Source of the DNA: Flavobacterium sp. MDT1-60
GTDB taxonomy: Bacteria; Bacteroidota; Bacteroidia; Flavobacteriales; Flavobacteriaceae
Reading direction: 5' to 3'
Assembly: GCF_014844035.1 (NCBI RefSeq)
Contig: NZ_CP062159.1
Location: 4,154,001-4,218,000 of the forward strand
DNA length: 64,000 nt
Positions 53,463-62,750 of the stretch are shown piece after piece (the first letter of the stretch is position 1; each line of letters starts with the position of its first letter). The position numbers and the translations under genes were made by a program. The notes under the pieces are model-generated. The model had not been told where the DNA came from. It did not search any database and was given only the letters and a program-made list of their open reading frames with translations.

Positions 53463-54074
53463 CTACTCTTCAACAGAAATCTTACTCTCCTCTTCAAACA
53501 ATAATTTAATGTTTTCATACGAGTTTTTCAGCGCTTCTTTGATTTGTTCGGGATTTAGCCAGGCTACTTTTTCGATTCCTTCTTCGATTTGACCTTGCGG
53601 AGTTCCTTCAAAATCAGAAAACATTTCGAACCAATGTGTGATTTTAAGTTTGTATTTTCCGTTTCGTTTAAAAACGTGATAGGTTTTTTGGAGTTTATTT
53701 ATGATTCGGAGCTGGCCTACACCGGTTTCTTCTTCAACTTCGCGCATCGCAGTGTTTTCAATTTCCTCGCCTTTTTCGATTCCGCCTTTAGGCAAATCCC
53801 ATTTTCCGTTTCTGAAAATGAATAAAACTTCTCCGTTTTTATTGTATACAAAGCCTCCACCCGCTTTACTAACAGGGATTTTAGCTTTGAGAGTCTTCAT
53901 GATCTCTCTTTCGTCGGGATGATATAAGTAGGCCTTTTGAATTTTATTTTGAAAAATTTTAACTATAAGCTGCTCAATATCAATACTCTCCAACAGGAAC
54001 AATTGAAAATTAGTCTCTTTTGAGATTTCATTTGTCAAAAAAAGTGGTTTGTCGTTCACAAAAACTTTATACAT
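53463..54074 (-). CDS. Nudix hydrolase
   Basis: 203 residues. The Nudix box is complete at 97-119: GGIEKGEEIENTAMREVEEE followed by TGV. An N-terminal part of about 70 residues (FVNDKPLFLTNEISKETNFQ) is an extension seen in flavobacterial homologues. Hydrolyses a nucleoside diphosphate linked to some group; substrate unknown. The ATG is 7 bp from the divergent pyrE ATG, so each promoter must lie inside the other gene. Confidence 0.9.
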   Translation of the reverse strand: MYKVFVNDKPLFLTNEISKETNFQLFLLESIDIEQLIVKIFQNKIQKAYLYHPDEREIMKTLKAKIPVSKAGGGFVYNKNGEVLFIFRNGKWDLPKGGIEKGEEIENTAMREVEEETGVGQLRIINKLQKTYHVFKRNGKYKLKITHWFEMFSDFEGTPQGQIEEGIEKVAWLNPEQIKEALKNSYENIKLLFEEESKISVEE

Positions 54075-54077
54075 TTG
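54048..54077 (+). promoter_or_regulatory. Promoter of pyrE inside the Nudix coding start
   Basis: TTTG (54048-54051) and TACATTTG (54070-54077) are 18 bp apart and match the Bacteroidota -33/-7 consensus exactly. The predicted transcription start falls at or within a few bases of the pyrE ATG (54082), suggesting a leaderless mRNA. Confidence 0.65.
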
Positions 54078-54081
54078 TATT

Positions 54082-54726
54082 ATGATTTTTAATAAAGATA
54101 CTGCCGAAAAAACAGCCGAATTGCTTTTGCAAATAAATGCAATTAAATTGAATCCAGAAAATCCTTTTACATGGGCTTCTGGATGGAAATCGCCTATTTA
54201 TTGTGATAATAGGTTAATTCTTTCATTTCCGATCATCCGAAATTATGTTCGTGATGAATTTGCGAAGAACATTGAAAAACAATTTGGAAAACCAGATGTA
54301 ATTGCCGGAGTAGCCACTGGAGCTATTGGAATTGGAATTCTTGTTGCTGAAAGCCTTGGATTACCATTTGTATATGTGCGTCCGGAAGCTAAAAAACACG
54401 GAAGACAAAATCAGGTTGAAGGCTTTTTACAAAAAGGCCAGAATGTGGTTGTCGTTGAAGATTTAATTAGTACCGGAAACAGCAGTTTAATGGCTGTGGA
54501 AGCTTTACGCAACGAAGGGGCTAATATTAAAGGGATGGCAGCAATTTTCACCTACGGTTTTGGTGTTGCCGAAGAGAACTTCAAAAATGCAAACATCGAT
54601 TTATACACGTTGAGCAACTACGAAAACTTATTAGAATTAGCGGTTCAGAAACAATATATTACAGAAGAGCAGCAGTCTACTTTGCAGGAATGGAACGCAA
54701 TTCCATCAACTTGGGGACAGGACTAG
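54082..54726 (+). CDS. pyrE: Orotate phosphoribosyltransferase
   Basis: 214 residues from ATG 54082. PRPP-binding motif VVVVEDLISTGNSSLMAVEA near 128-147, N-terminal AWASGWKSPIYCDNR-like block (FTWASGWKSPIYCDNRLILS). Converts orotate to OMP in pyrimidine synthesis. A longer frame to 54049 would overlap the promoter and the Nudix gene. Cytoplasmic. Confidence 0.95.
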   Translation: MIFNKDTAEKTAELLLQINAIKLNPENPFTWASGWKSPIYCDNRLILSFPIIRNYVRDEFAKNIEKQFGKPDVIAGVATGAIGIGILVAESLGLPFVYVRPEAKKHGRQNQVEGFLQKGQNVVVVEDLISTGNSSLMAVEALRNEGANIKGMAAIFTYGFGVAEENFKNANIDLYTLSNYENLLELAVQKQYITEEQQSTLQEWNAIPSTWGQD

Positions 54727-54769
54727 TAATTTTAGATTTTGGATTTTAGATTGCTGTTTCGATAGAAAT

Positions 54770-54800
54770 TGGAATTTGGAATTTAAAAATTGGAATTTAT
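54770..54800. repeat. TTGGAATTTGGAATTT tandem motif
   Basis: Second copy of the GGAATTT repeat seen at 41693-41723, followed by a CCTTTGCGGTT-type end at 54820-54840. Confidence 0.5.
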
Positions 54801-54863
54801 TTTAGCTACAACATAAAAAAACCTTTACACCCTTTGCGGTTAAAAAAAATAAAAAAATAAAAT

Positions 54864-55256
54864 ATGAACTTAGAAAGTCCAAAAGTTACTGTTCAGAAAT
54901 CAGCTCAAGATCTATTTGATCAATTATCTGATGTAAAGAATTTTGAAAAATTAATGCCGGATAATATCGCTAAATTTGAAGTGATTGGTGAAGATGCTTT
55001 TATTTTTGGATTGAAAGGTATGCCGGAAATAAAATTAAAAATGAAGGAAAAAACAGCACCAAACAAAATTGTTTTAGGGGCTGCAAGTGATAAACTTCCT
55101 TTTACCCTGACTTCAAATATTGACAGCGTTTCTGATTCAGAAAGTGCTGTACAATTATTCTTTGAAGGAGAATTCAATGCCATGATGGCGATGATGATCA
55201 AAGGGCCAATCAGTAAATTCATTGAAACTTTAGCCAACAATATGACTAAACTTTAA
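54864..55256 (+). CDS. SRPBCC/START-like protein
   Basis: 130 residues. A small START/SRPBCC (Bet v1-like) fold: KVTVQKSAQDLFDQLSDVKN, FEKLMPDNIAKFEVIGEDA, then VQLFFEGEFNAMMAMMIKGP and an amphipathic end helix. This orphan is regularly beside pyrE in flavobacteria (from memory). Ligand unknown; cytoplasmic. Confidence 0.8.
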   Translation: MNLESPKVTVQKSAQDLFDQLSDVKNFEKLMPDNIAKFEVIGEDAFIFGLKGMPEIKLKMKEKTAPNKIVLGAASDKLPFTLTSNIDSVSDSESAVQLFFEGEFNAMMAMMIKGPISKFIETLANNMTKL

Positions 55257-55299
55257 TTGTGAATTATTAATTGTTAATTCGCTATTTACATAAAATTCT

Positions 55300-55331
55300 A
55301 AAGCCTGATTTAATTATCAGGCTTTTTTTTT
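55300..55331 (+). terminator. Terminator of the SRPBCC gene
   Basis: Arms AAAGCCTGAT (55300-55309) and ATCAGGCTTT (55316-55325), then T6. Confidence 0.85.
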
Positions 55332-55332
55332 G

Positions 55333-55394
55333 TTGCCACAAAGACACTAAGACACTAAGAAAATTAAACTTTGTGCCTTAGTGCCTTCGTGGCA
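55333..55394. repeat. Inverted repeat (CTTAGTGCCTTCGTGGCAA type)
   Basis: TTGCCACAAAGACACTAAGA (55333-55352) mirrors the end CTTAGTGCCTTCGTGGCAA (55377-55395) with few mismatches. A related half, TGCCACGAAGGCACTAAGGC, occurs at 56157-56176. Confidence 0.65.
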
Positions 55395-55497
55395 AAACCC
55401 ACACTTCATCCTCAAAAAACAACAGTTGGGAATTATAAATTATAGCAGAAAAAATAATTAATCGAAGTTTGATCCATAAAACTAACACAAACTAAAA

Positions 55498-56154
55498 ATG
55501 GAAACAACGATTAAGATTTTAATTTACATTCACGCATTTTTTGGAGGCATCGGTTTAATGACCGGAATTGGAAGCGTTTTGGTAAAAAAAGGAAGTGCAT
55601 TGCATACAAAAATGGGAAAATTATTCTCTATCGGAATGATTACGAGCTGTCTAATTTCTCTTCCTATTTGCTGGCTTCCTGGTCATCAAAACATATTTTT
55701 ATTCCTAATTGGATTATTTACCATTTATCTTGTGATCTCAGGAAACAGGGCTTCGTCTTTCAAATACAAATCGGAAGCTGATTTTATGGATAAATTAATT
55801 TCCGGAAGTATGTTTTTCTTTTCTGTAATAATGATTTCCATCGGATTATACTGCCAGTTAAACGCAATTGAAAATGGTATCTTATTTACTTTCTTCGGAG
55901 GATTTGGCCTTTTTATGACCACAAAAGATTTTATTTTTTACAAGAATGCCTCGGAATTTAAGAAGAAGTGGCTTTCTAAACATATCGGAAAAATGGTTGG
56001 TGCATTAATAGCCTCGATTACAGCTTTTATTGTTGCCGGAATGGGAATTGGGAACTTAATTTCCTGGATGATGCCTTCTGTTTTAGGGACAATTTATATC
56101 GTTTACTGGAGTAGAAAAATAGCACCGAAAAAAGAAAATCTAGTAAAAGTTTAA
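55498..56154 (+). CDS. DUF2306-like membrane protein
   Basis: 218 residues, about 7 membrane segments. Starts IHAFFGGIGLMTGIGSVLVK and KMGKLFSIGMITSCLISLP, characteristic of the DUF2306 group of polytopic proteins whose His residues suggest metal or haem, although no function is known. Inner membrane. It stands between two copies of palindromic repeats and is convergent with birA. Confidence 0.75.
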   Translation: METTIKILIYIHAFFGGIGLMTGIGSVLVKKGSALHTKMGKLFSIGMITSCLISLPICWLPGHQNIFLFLIGLFTIYLVISGNRASSFKYKSEADFMDKLISGSMFFFSVIMISIGLYCQLNAIENGILFTFFGGFGLFMTTKDFIFYKNASEFKKKWLSKHIGKMVGALIASITAFIVAGMGIGNLISWMMPSVLGTIYIVYWSRKIAPKKENLVKV

Positions 56155-56227
56155 TCTGCCACGAAGGCACTAAGGCACAAAGTTTTTAAAACCTCTGAAC
56201 CTTTGTAACTCTACACCTTTGAACCTC

Positions 56228-56968
56228 TCAATAAAGCATTTGAACTTCCTTAATATCAAACTCTGAAACAGAATCATCTTCAAGCATAATTTGTATTTTT
56301 CCGACTGAAGAAACACCTTGAATTATTCCCATGAAGTTTTGTCCAAATGCTTCCGTATTAAGGTTTTTAAAAGGCATTGGAACACCTTTACGGAATAAAG
56401 TATTAAAATATTCTTTCCAGAAAATAGCCGAGTTTGATTCCCATGATTCTATATTCTGCTGCATTTTTTCAATAATTAAAGCCGGTAATAACTCTTTATC
56501 AAAAGTATGACCTGAAATGACTGCCAGAGAAGAAGCATTTGGCAATTCTTCAAAATTTGTTTGATTGACATTTAGTCCTAAACCGACTACTGACACGATT
56601 CTGCCATCACTTTTGATGGTGTTTTCGATTAATATGCCACCAATCTTTTTATTGTATGACATAATGTCGTTTGGCCATTTTATACTTAAATCAGGAATAT
56701 TTAATGATTTTAAAGACTCAATCACTGACAAGGAAACGATTAAACTTAAATTAAAAACCTGTTCATTATCATATAGAAAATCCTTTACCAAGGCACTCAT
56801 AATTAAGTTTTTACCCGATTCAGATTCCCACTTCGCCCCCATTTGCCCCTTGCCTTTTGTCTGATTTTCAGCAGTTACCACAGTAAAATTATCAAGTTCA
56901 TCCTGGCTTGATAATGCCTTAAGAAAGTCGTTTGTAGAATCTATGGCATCGAGTTTGATTAGTTTCAT
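56228..56968 (-). CDS. birA: Biotin--[acetyl-CoA-carboxylase] ligase
   Basis: 246 residues, the short form without an N-terminal DNA-binding domain, so enzyme only. Catalytic motifs: DAIDSTNDFLKAL, then QTKGKGQMGAKWESESGKNL (the GRGRxGRxW biotin/AMP loop as GKGQMGAKW) and SIKWPNDIM. Attaches biotin to carboxylase carrier proteins. Divergent from rsfS; its minus -7-like element TATTTTTG is at 57011-57018. Confidence 0.9.
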   Translation of the reverse strand: MKLIKLDAIDSTNDFLKALSSQDELDNFTVVTAENQTKGKGQMGAKWESESGKNLIMSALVKDFLYDNEQVFNLSLIVSLSVIESLKSLNIPDLSIKWPNDIMSYNKKIGGILIENTIKSDGRIVSVVGLGLNVNQTNFEELPNASSLAVISGHTFDKELLPALIIEKMQQNIESWESNSAIFWKEYFNTLFRKGVPMPFKNLNTEAFGQNFMGIIQGVSSVGKIQIMLEDDSVSEFDIKEVQMLY

Positions 56969-57061
56969 TCAAGTAATTTAAATAACTTAATTTAATATTT
57001 TGTTAAGGTTCAAAAATAATCACAAATTTTGGTAACTTTACAAATTCATATAAAATAATTC

Positions 57062-57433
57062 ATGGCGAAAAAGACTATTAATAATGATGTTCTACTGGCG
57101 AACATAATCAAAGGGATTGAAGAAGTAAAAGGAAATGATATTGATATTCTTGACTTAAGAGAAATAGACACGGCTGTTTGTGACTATTTTGTTATTTGCA
57201 ACGGAAGTTCTAACACTCAAGTTAACGCCATTGTGAACTCAATCCAAAAAACAGTATCTAAAGATTTAAAAGATAAACCATGGCACGTAGAAGGAACCGA
57301 TAACGCGGAATGGGTTCTTATGGATTATGTGCACATCGTGGTACATGTTTTCCAAAAACACATTCGTGAATACTATAATATCGAAAGCCTTTGGGGTGAC
57401 GCCAAAATAACTACAATCGAAAACAAATACTAA
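57062..57433 (+). CDS. rsfS: Ribosomal silencing factor
   Basis: 123 residues, complete RsfS/Iojap domain: LLANIIKGIEEVKGNDIDIL, TAVCDYFVICNGSSNTQVNA and DYVHIVVHVFQKHIREYYNI. Binds L14 of the 50S subunit and blocks subunit joining in starvation. 15 bp ahead of ftsH, a typical flavobacterial pair. Confidence 0.95.
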   Translation: MAKKTINNDVLLANIIKGIEEVKGNDIDILDLREIDTAVCDYFVICNGSSNTQVNAIVNSIQKTVSKDLKDKPWHVEGTDNAEWVLMDYVHIVVHVFQKHIREYYNIESLWGDAKITTIENKY

Positions 57434-57448
57434 AGAAAATTTTTTCTA

Positions 57449-59374
<1,926 letters not shown>

Positions 59375-59402
59375 ATTATTCAGAAATATGTAATATTTTT
59401 TA

Positions 59403-59444
59403 AAATCTTAATTCAAAACAGGCTTTTGAATTAAGATTTTTTTA
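59403..59444 (+). terminator. Terminator of ftsH
   Basis: Perfect 16-bp arms AAATCTTAATTCAAAA (59403-59418) and TTTTGAATTAAGATTT (59424-59439) followed by T run. Confidence 0.9.
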
Positions 59445-59450
59445 TCTTTG
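59443..59450 (+). promoter_or_regulatory. -7 element of the LUD-cdsA operon
   Basis: TATCTTTG fits TAnnTTTG exactly and overlaps the U tract of the ftsH terminator. No clear -33 at normal distance. Gene start 59488. Confidence 0.45.
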
Positions 59451-59487
59451 AACGTTTTCAATTAACATGTAAAGTATTTCATATAAA

Positions 59488-60096
59488 ATGAATTTTTTCA
59501 AAAAAATATTTGGTTCTAGCGACGCCGCATCTGACGAAGAACATGAAAGCGAATATGGAGGAGGTAATCCAATTCCGAACAGTCATTTATCTATCGACGA
59601 ACAATTCATTTTCAATTTTAAGAAAAATGGCGGTAAATTTTTGTATTGTGAGAACAAACAAGAAGTTGCAGAACAATTTGAAAATATTTTAGAAGAAAAC
59701 GACTGGTTTGAAAATGAAGTTTTATGTTATGAACCAGGTCTTTTTCATTTATTAGAAGAGAACAAACTTATTTATATCTCACCAAAAGCTCCTAAATTTT
59801 TATTAGCTTCTTGTGAAAACCTTATTGCTGATGAAGGCTCTATTTTGTTTTCCTCAAAACAAATCAGACAAGACAAACCAAACGAGTTACCTGCAAATAT
59901 TGTTATAATAGCCACAACAAGTCAAATACTACCAATGAAAAGTGATGGTTTGAGCGCTATTAAACGAAAATACGAAAGAGACTATCCAACTAACATTACC
60001 ACTATAAAATATTTCGAAAAAGCAAAAGAGGAAGATTTTACACAATACGGAAGCGTTGCAAAAAATCTCTATTTATTGCTTTTAGAAGACCTTTAA
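59488..60096 (+). CDS. LUD-domain (LutC/YkgG-like) protein
   Basis: 202 residues. Starts with an acidic low-complexity segment (SDAASDEEHESEYGGGN) followed by a LUD fold: FKKNGGKFLYCENKQEVAEQ, ENLIADEGSILFSSKQIRQD and ELPANIVIIATTSQILPMKS. LUD proteins serve lactate oxidation, but here no LutA/B is near; the link with cdsA and psd is typical for flavobacteria (from memory). 1 bp before cdsA. Confidence 0.85.
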   Translation: MNFFKKIFGSSDAASDEEHESEYGGGNPIPNSHLSIDEQFIFNFKKNGGKFLYCENKQEVAEQFENILEENDWFENEVLCYEPGLFHLLEENKLIYISPKAPKFLLASCENLIADEGSILFSSKQIRQDKPNELPANIVIIATTSQILPMKSDGLSAIKRKYERDYPTNITTIKYFEKAKEEDFTQYGSVAKNLYLLLLEDL

Positions 60097-60097
60097 G

Positions 60098-60988
60098 ATG
60101 AACGAAACACTCAAGAGAACCATTTCTGGTGCTGTTTATATCGCTTTATTATTAACCGCAATTCTGTTTTCTACTGAAAGCTTTATTATCCTTTTTGGTC
60201 TTTTCTTAATAATTACAATTTACGAATTTTGCAATTTAGTTAACCTTAGCAAAGTCTTTTCCATTCTTTTTGGAATTCTGTTGTACACCACTATTTTGTT
60301 AATTAGTCATTATAACAAACAGACTACCTCGTTTTTAAACACCACATTCGATTCAGACATAATTCTAAATCCCAATATTCAGCAATTAGATCTTGTATTG
60401 CTGGCTGTAACATTGGTTATCTCCATAAAATGCATTTTATTTTTGTTTTATGACAATATTCAAAACGTTAGTACATCCTCAAAATATTTATATTTACTAG
60501 GATACATTACACTTCCCTTTATATTTATTGTTAAAATTTCTTTTGGTGCGAATGATTACAATCCAAAAATCATTCTTGGGTTATTTATCTTAATCTGGAC
60601 CAATGATACTTTTGCCTATTTGGTTGGAAAATCAATTGGAAAACATAAATTATTTGAACGTGTTTCTCCTAAAAAAACTATCGAAGGATTTCTTGGTGGA
60701 GTTGTTTTTGCTGCTTTTGCCGGATTTTTAATTTCCAAATTATACATTCAGCCAAAACCTGAGTTTAGCGGTAAATCAATCCTTATCTGGACAATAATCG
60801 CTTTAATTGTAAGCATTTTTGGAACGATTGGAGATTTGATTGAATCAAAATTTAAAAGAATTGCCGGCGTAAAAGACAGCGGCGCCATAATGCCTGGCCA
60901 CGGAGGTATTCTAGATCGATTAGATAGTGTTATATTTGTAGCACCAATTATATTTTTATTTTATCAAATTTTATATTATGTTTCATAA
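60098..60988 (+). CDS. cdsA: Phosphatidate cytidylyltransferase
   Basis: 296 residues, about 8 membrane segments. The CDP-diglyceride synthase signature is complete near the end: SKFKRIAGVKDSGAIMPGHG followed by GILDRLDS. It makes CDP-diacylglycerol from phosphatidate and CTP in the inner membrane, the precursor for the phosphatidylserine used by the next gene. Overlaps psd by 11 bp. Confidence 0.95.
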   Translation: MNETLKRTISGAVYIALLLTAILFSTESFIILFGLFLIITIYEFCNLVNLSKVFSILFGILLYTTILLISHYNKQTTSFLNTTFDSDIILNPNIQQLDLVLLAVTLVISIKCILFLFYDNIQNVSTSSKYLYLLGYITLPFIFIVKISFGANDYNPKIILGLFILIWTNDTFAYLVGKSIGKHKLFERVSPKKTIEGFLGGVVFAAFAGFLISKLYIQPKPEFSGKSILIWTIIALIVSIFGTIGDLIESKFKRIAGVKDSGAIMPGHGGILDRLDSVIFVAPIIFLFYQILYYVS

Positions 60989-61631
60989 AGAAGGAGGCCC
61001 ATCCATTTTATTAGGTACTGTTTTTGCTGTTGCCGTACTTTTAATTGCTGACAAATTCATTGATATCAGTTGGTTAAGAATTCTGGTACAAATTGCTGGT
61101 GTAGTAATTTTGATTATTATTCTGCAATTTTTCAGAAATCCAAAAAGAATCGCAATCAGAAACAGTGATCACATTCTTGCTCCGGTTGACGGAAAAGTTG
61201 TGGTTATTGAAGAAGTTTATGAAGGTGAATTTTTTAAAGACAAACGTTTACAGGTTTCTATTTTTATGTCACCAATAAACGTACATGTAACTCGTTATGC
61301 GATGGACGGAATTATCAAATTCAGTAAATACCATCCTGGTAAATTTTTGGTAGCCTGGCATCCAAAAGCGAGCGAAGAAAACGAAAGAACTACTGTTGTT
61401 ATTGAAAACGAGACCTTTGGTCAGATATTATACAGACAAATTGCTGGTGCTTTAGCACGCAGAATTGTAAACTATGCACAAGAAGGAATGCAGGTTGTTC
61501 AGGGTACTGATGCTGGTTTCATAAAATTTGGTTCAAGAGTAGATTTATTTTTACCTTTAGGTACCGAAATTAACGTAGAGTTGAATCAAAAAGCAGTTGG
61601 AGGAAAAACCATCATTGCGACAAAAGCTTAA
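60978..61631 (+). CDS. psd: Phosphatidylserine decarboxylase (short, pyruvoyl type)
   Basis: 217 residues, the short archaeal/Bacteroidota form. A membrane segment pair near 10-50, LAPVDGKVVVIEEVYEGEFF in the middle, INVHVTRYAMDGIIK, and self-cleavage site FGSRVD near 185 (the Ser becomes pyruvoyl). It converts phosphatidylserine to phosphatidylethanolamine. Overlap with cdsA and immediate junction to the acyl-CoA-binding gene mark one lipid operon. Confidence 0.9.
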   Translation: MFHKEGGPSILLGTVFAVAVLLIADKFIDISWLRILVQIAGVVILIIILQFFRNPKRIAIRNSDHILAPVDGKVVVIEEVYEGEFFKDKRLQVSIFMSPINVHVTRYAMDGIIKFSKYHPGKFLVAWHPKASEENERTTVVIENETFGQILYRQIAGALARRIVNYAQEGMQVVQGTDAGFIKFGSRVDLFLPLGTEINVELNQKAVGGKTIIATKA

Positions 61632-61901
61632 ATGACCGAAAAAGATTTAGATACTCGTTTTTCAGAGGCTGTAGAAATCGCTTTAAAAATGACTCAGTCC
61701 TCACTGCCACAAGATGTGCAGTTAAGGCTGTATGCTTATTACAAACAGGCTACTTTTGGAACGGCTGTATACAATCAATCTGAGAATTTTGATTTACGCG
61801 ATGCGTTTAAAACAAATGCGTGGATGCAAATTAGTCATATATCAATTGACGAAGCAAAAGAAAACTATATCGAAATTATAAATTCTCTAACATCAAAATA
61901 A
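61632..61901 (+). CDS. Acyl-CoA-binding protein
   Basis: 89 residues, a full four-helix ACBP fold: TRFSEAVEIALKMTQSSLPQ, DVQLRLYAYYKQATFGTAVY (the LYAYYKQAT motif) and AWMQISHISIDEAKENYIEI. The conserved Tyr and Lys bind acyl-CoA. Mostly a eukaryotic family but recurrent in Bacteroidota. It starts directly after psd without gap, so acyl-CoA supply and phospholipid synthesis are expressed together. Confidence 0.9.
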   Translation: MTEKDLDTRFSEAVEIALKMTQSSLPQDVQLRLYAYYKQATFGTAVYNQSENFDLRDAFKTNAWMQISHISIDEAKENYIEIINSLTSK

Positions 61902-61909
61902 ATTACATT

Positions 61910-62692
61910 ATGAAGAAAAAATTTATTCGTTTTAGTATTTTAACTTCATTCTTCGTATTATTTTCTTGTAATGATAGCAATAAACTAACCGAAGTTGTTG
62001 AGGTTCCACTGCCAACAAAAGAAGAAAAAATAACGATCGGCACACCTGATGATATAAAAGCAGATCCCGGTTCGTTTGAACTTACCAAATTGACGTTTAC
62101 TTATGATGGACTAGCTCCTGATATACGTTCTCTTACTTTAGAAACACATTATTCAAAACATTATTTATCCTATACGAATAATTTAAATAAAGAGATTGTT
62201 TCGACGGAATTTGAAAACATGCCGATTGAAGATATCCTGAAAAAAATGGATCTTAGTAACGCTAAACTTCGTCAAAATGCGGGAGGTTATTACAACCATA
62301 CCATGTATTTTAATCTTTTGACACCAAAAGAGCAAACTCCAAAAGACACTTTAGCAGGTTCTATAAATAAAGAATTTGGTTCTTTTAATAATCTAACGAA
62401 CCAATTTAAAGCTATGGCTACAAAACAATTTGGATCGGGATGGGTTTGGCTAGTCGTTGACAGGTATGGAAAACTTCAGGTAAGTCTTACAGGGGATCAG
62501 GATAATCCATTAATGAAAAACGCTTTGATACCCGGAACTCCAATAATGGGAATTGATTTATGGGAACACGCTTATTATCTCGATTATCAAAATAGAAAAG
62601 GAAGTTATATTGATGCTTTTTACAAACATATTAATTGGGAAAAAGTAAATGAAAATTATAAAGAGGCTTTGAAGAAAGTCAAAAAAGTATAA
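61910..62692 (+). CDS. Fe/Mn superoxide dismutase with lipoprotein signal
   Basis: 260 residues. Begins with a lipoprotein signal FFVLFSCNDSNK (Cys near 20), so anchored outside the cytoplasm rather than cytosolic. The enzyme domain shows LETHYSKHYLSYTNNL, NAGGYYNHTMYF (metal His) and PIMGIDLWEHAYYLDYQNRK (Asp and His ligands), the Fe/Mn family set. Converts superoxide to peroxide. Follows the ACBP gene by 8 bp. Confidence 0.9.
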   Translation: MKKKFIRFSILTSFFVLFSCNDSNKLTEVVEVPLPTKEEKITIGTPDDIKADPGSFELTKLTFTYDGLAPDIRSLTLETHYSKHYLSYTNNLNKEIVSTEFENMPIEDILKKMDLSNAKLRQNAGGYYNHTMYFNLLTPKEQTPKDTLAGSINKEFGSFNNLTNQFKAMATKQFGSGWVWLVVDRYGKLQVSLTGDQDNPLMKNALIPGTPIMGIDLWEHAYYLDYQNRKGSYIDAFYKHINWEKVNENYKEALKKVKKV

Positions 62693-62695
62693 AAC

Positions 62696-62733
62696 AAAAA
62701 AAGCTGATATATTATATGTATCAGCTTTTTTTA
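62696..62733. terminator. Bidirectional terminator
   Basis: AAAAAGCTGATA and TATCAGCTTTTT arms with T runs on both sides, between the convergent SOD and amylase genes. Confidence 0.85.
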
Positions 62734-62750
62734 TGTCTCCAGATAAAGAA

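Noticed and set aside
59425-59450. Complete -33/-7 promoter for the LUD operon
   Set aside because: The only TTTG upstream is 14 bp away, shorter than usual, so only the -7 element is listed.
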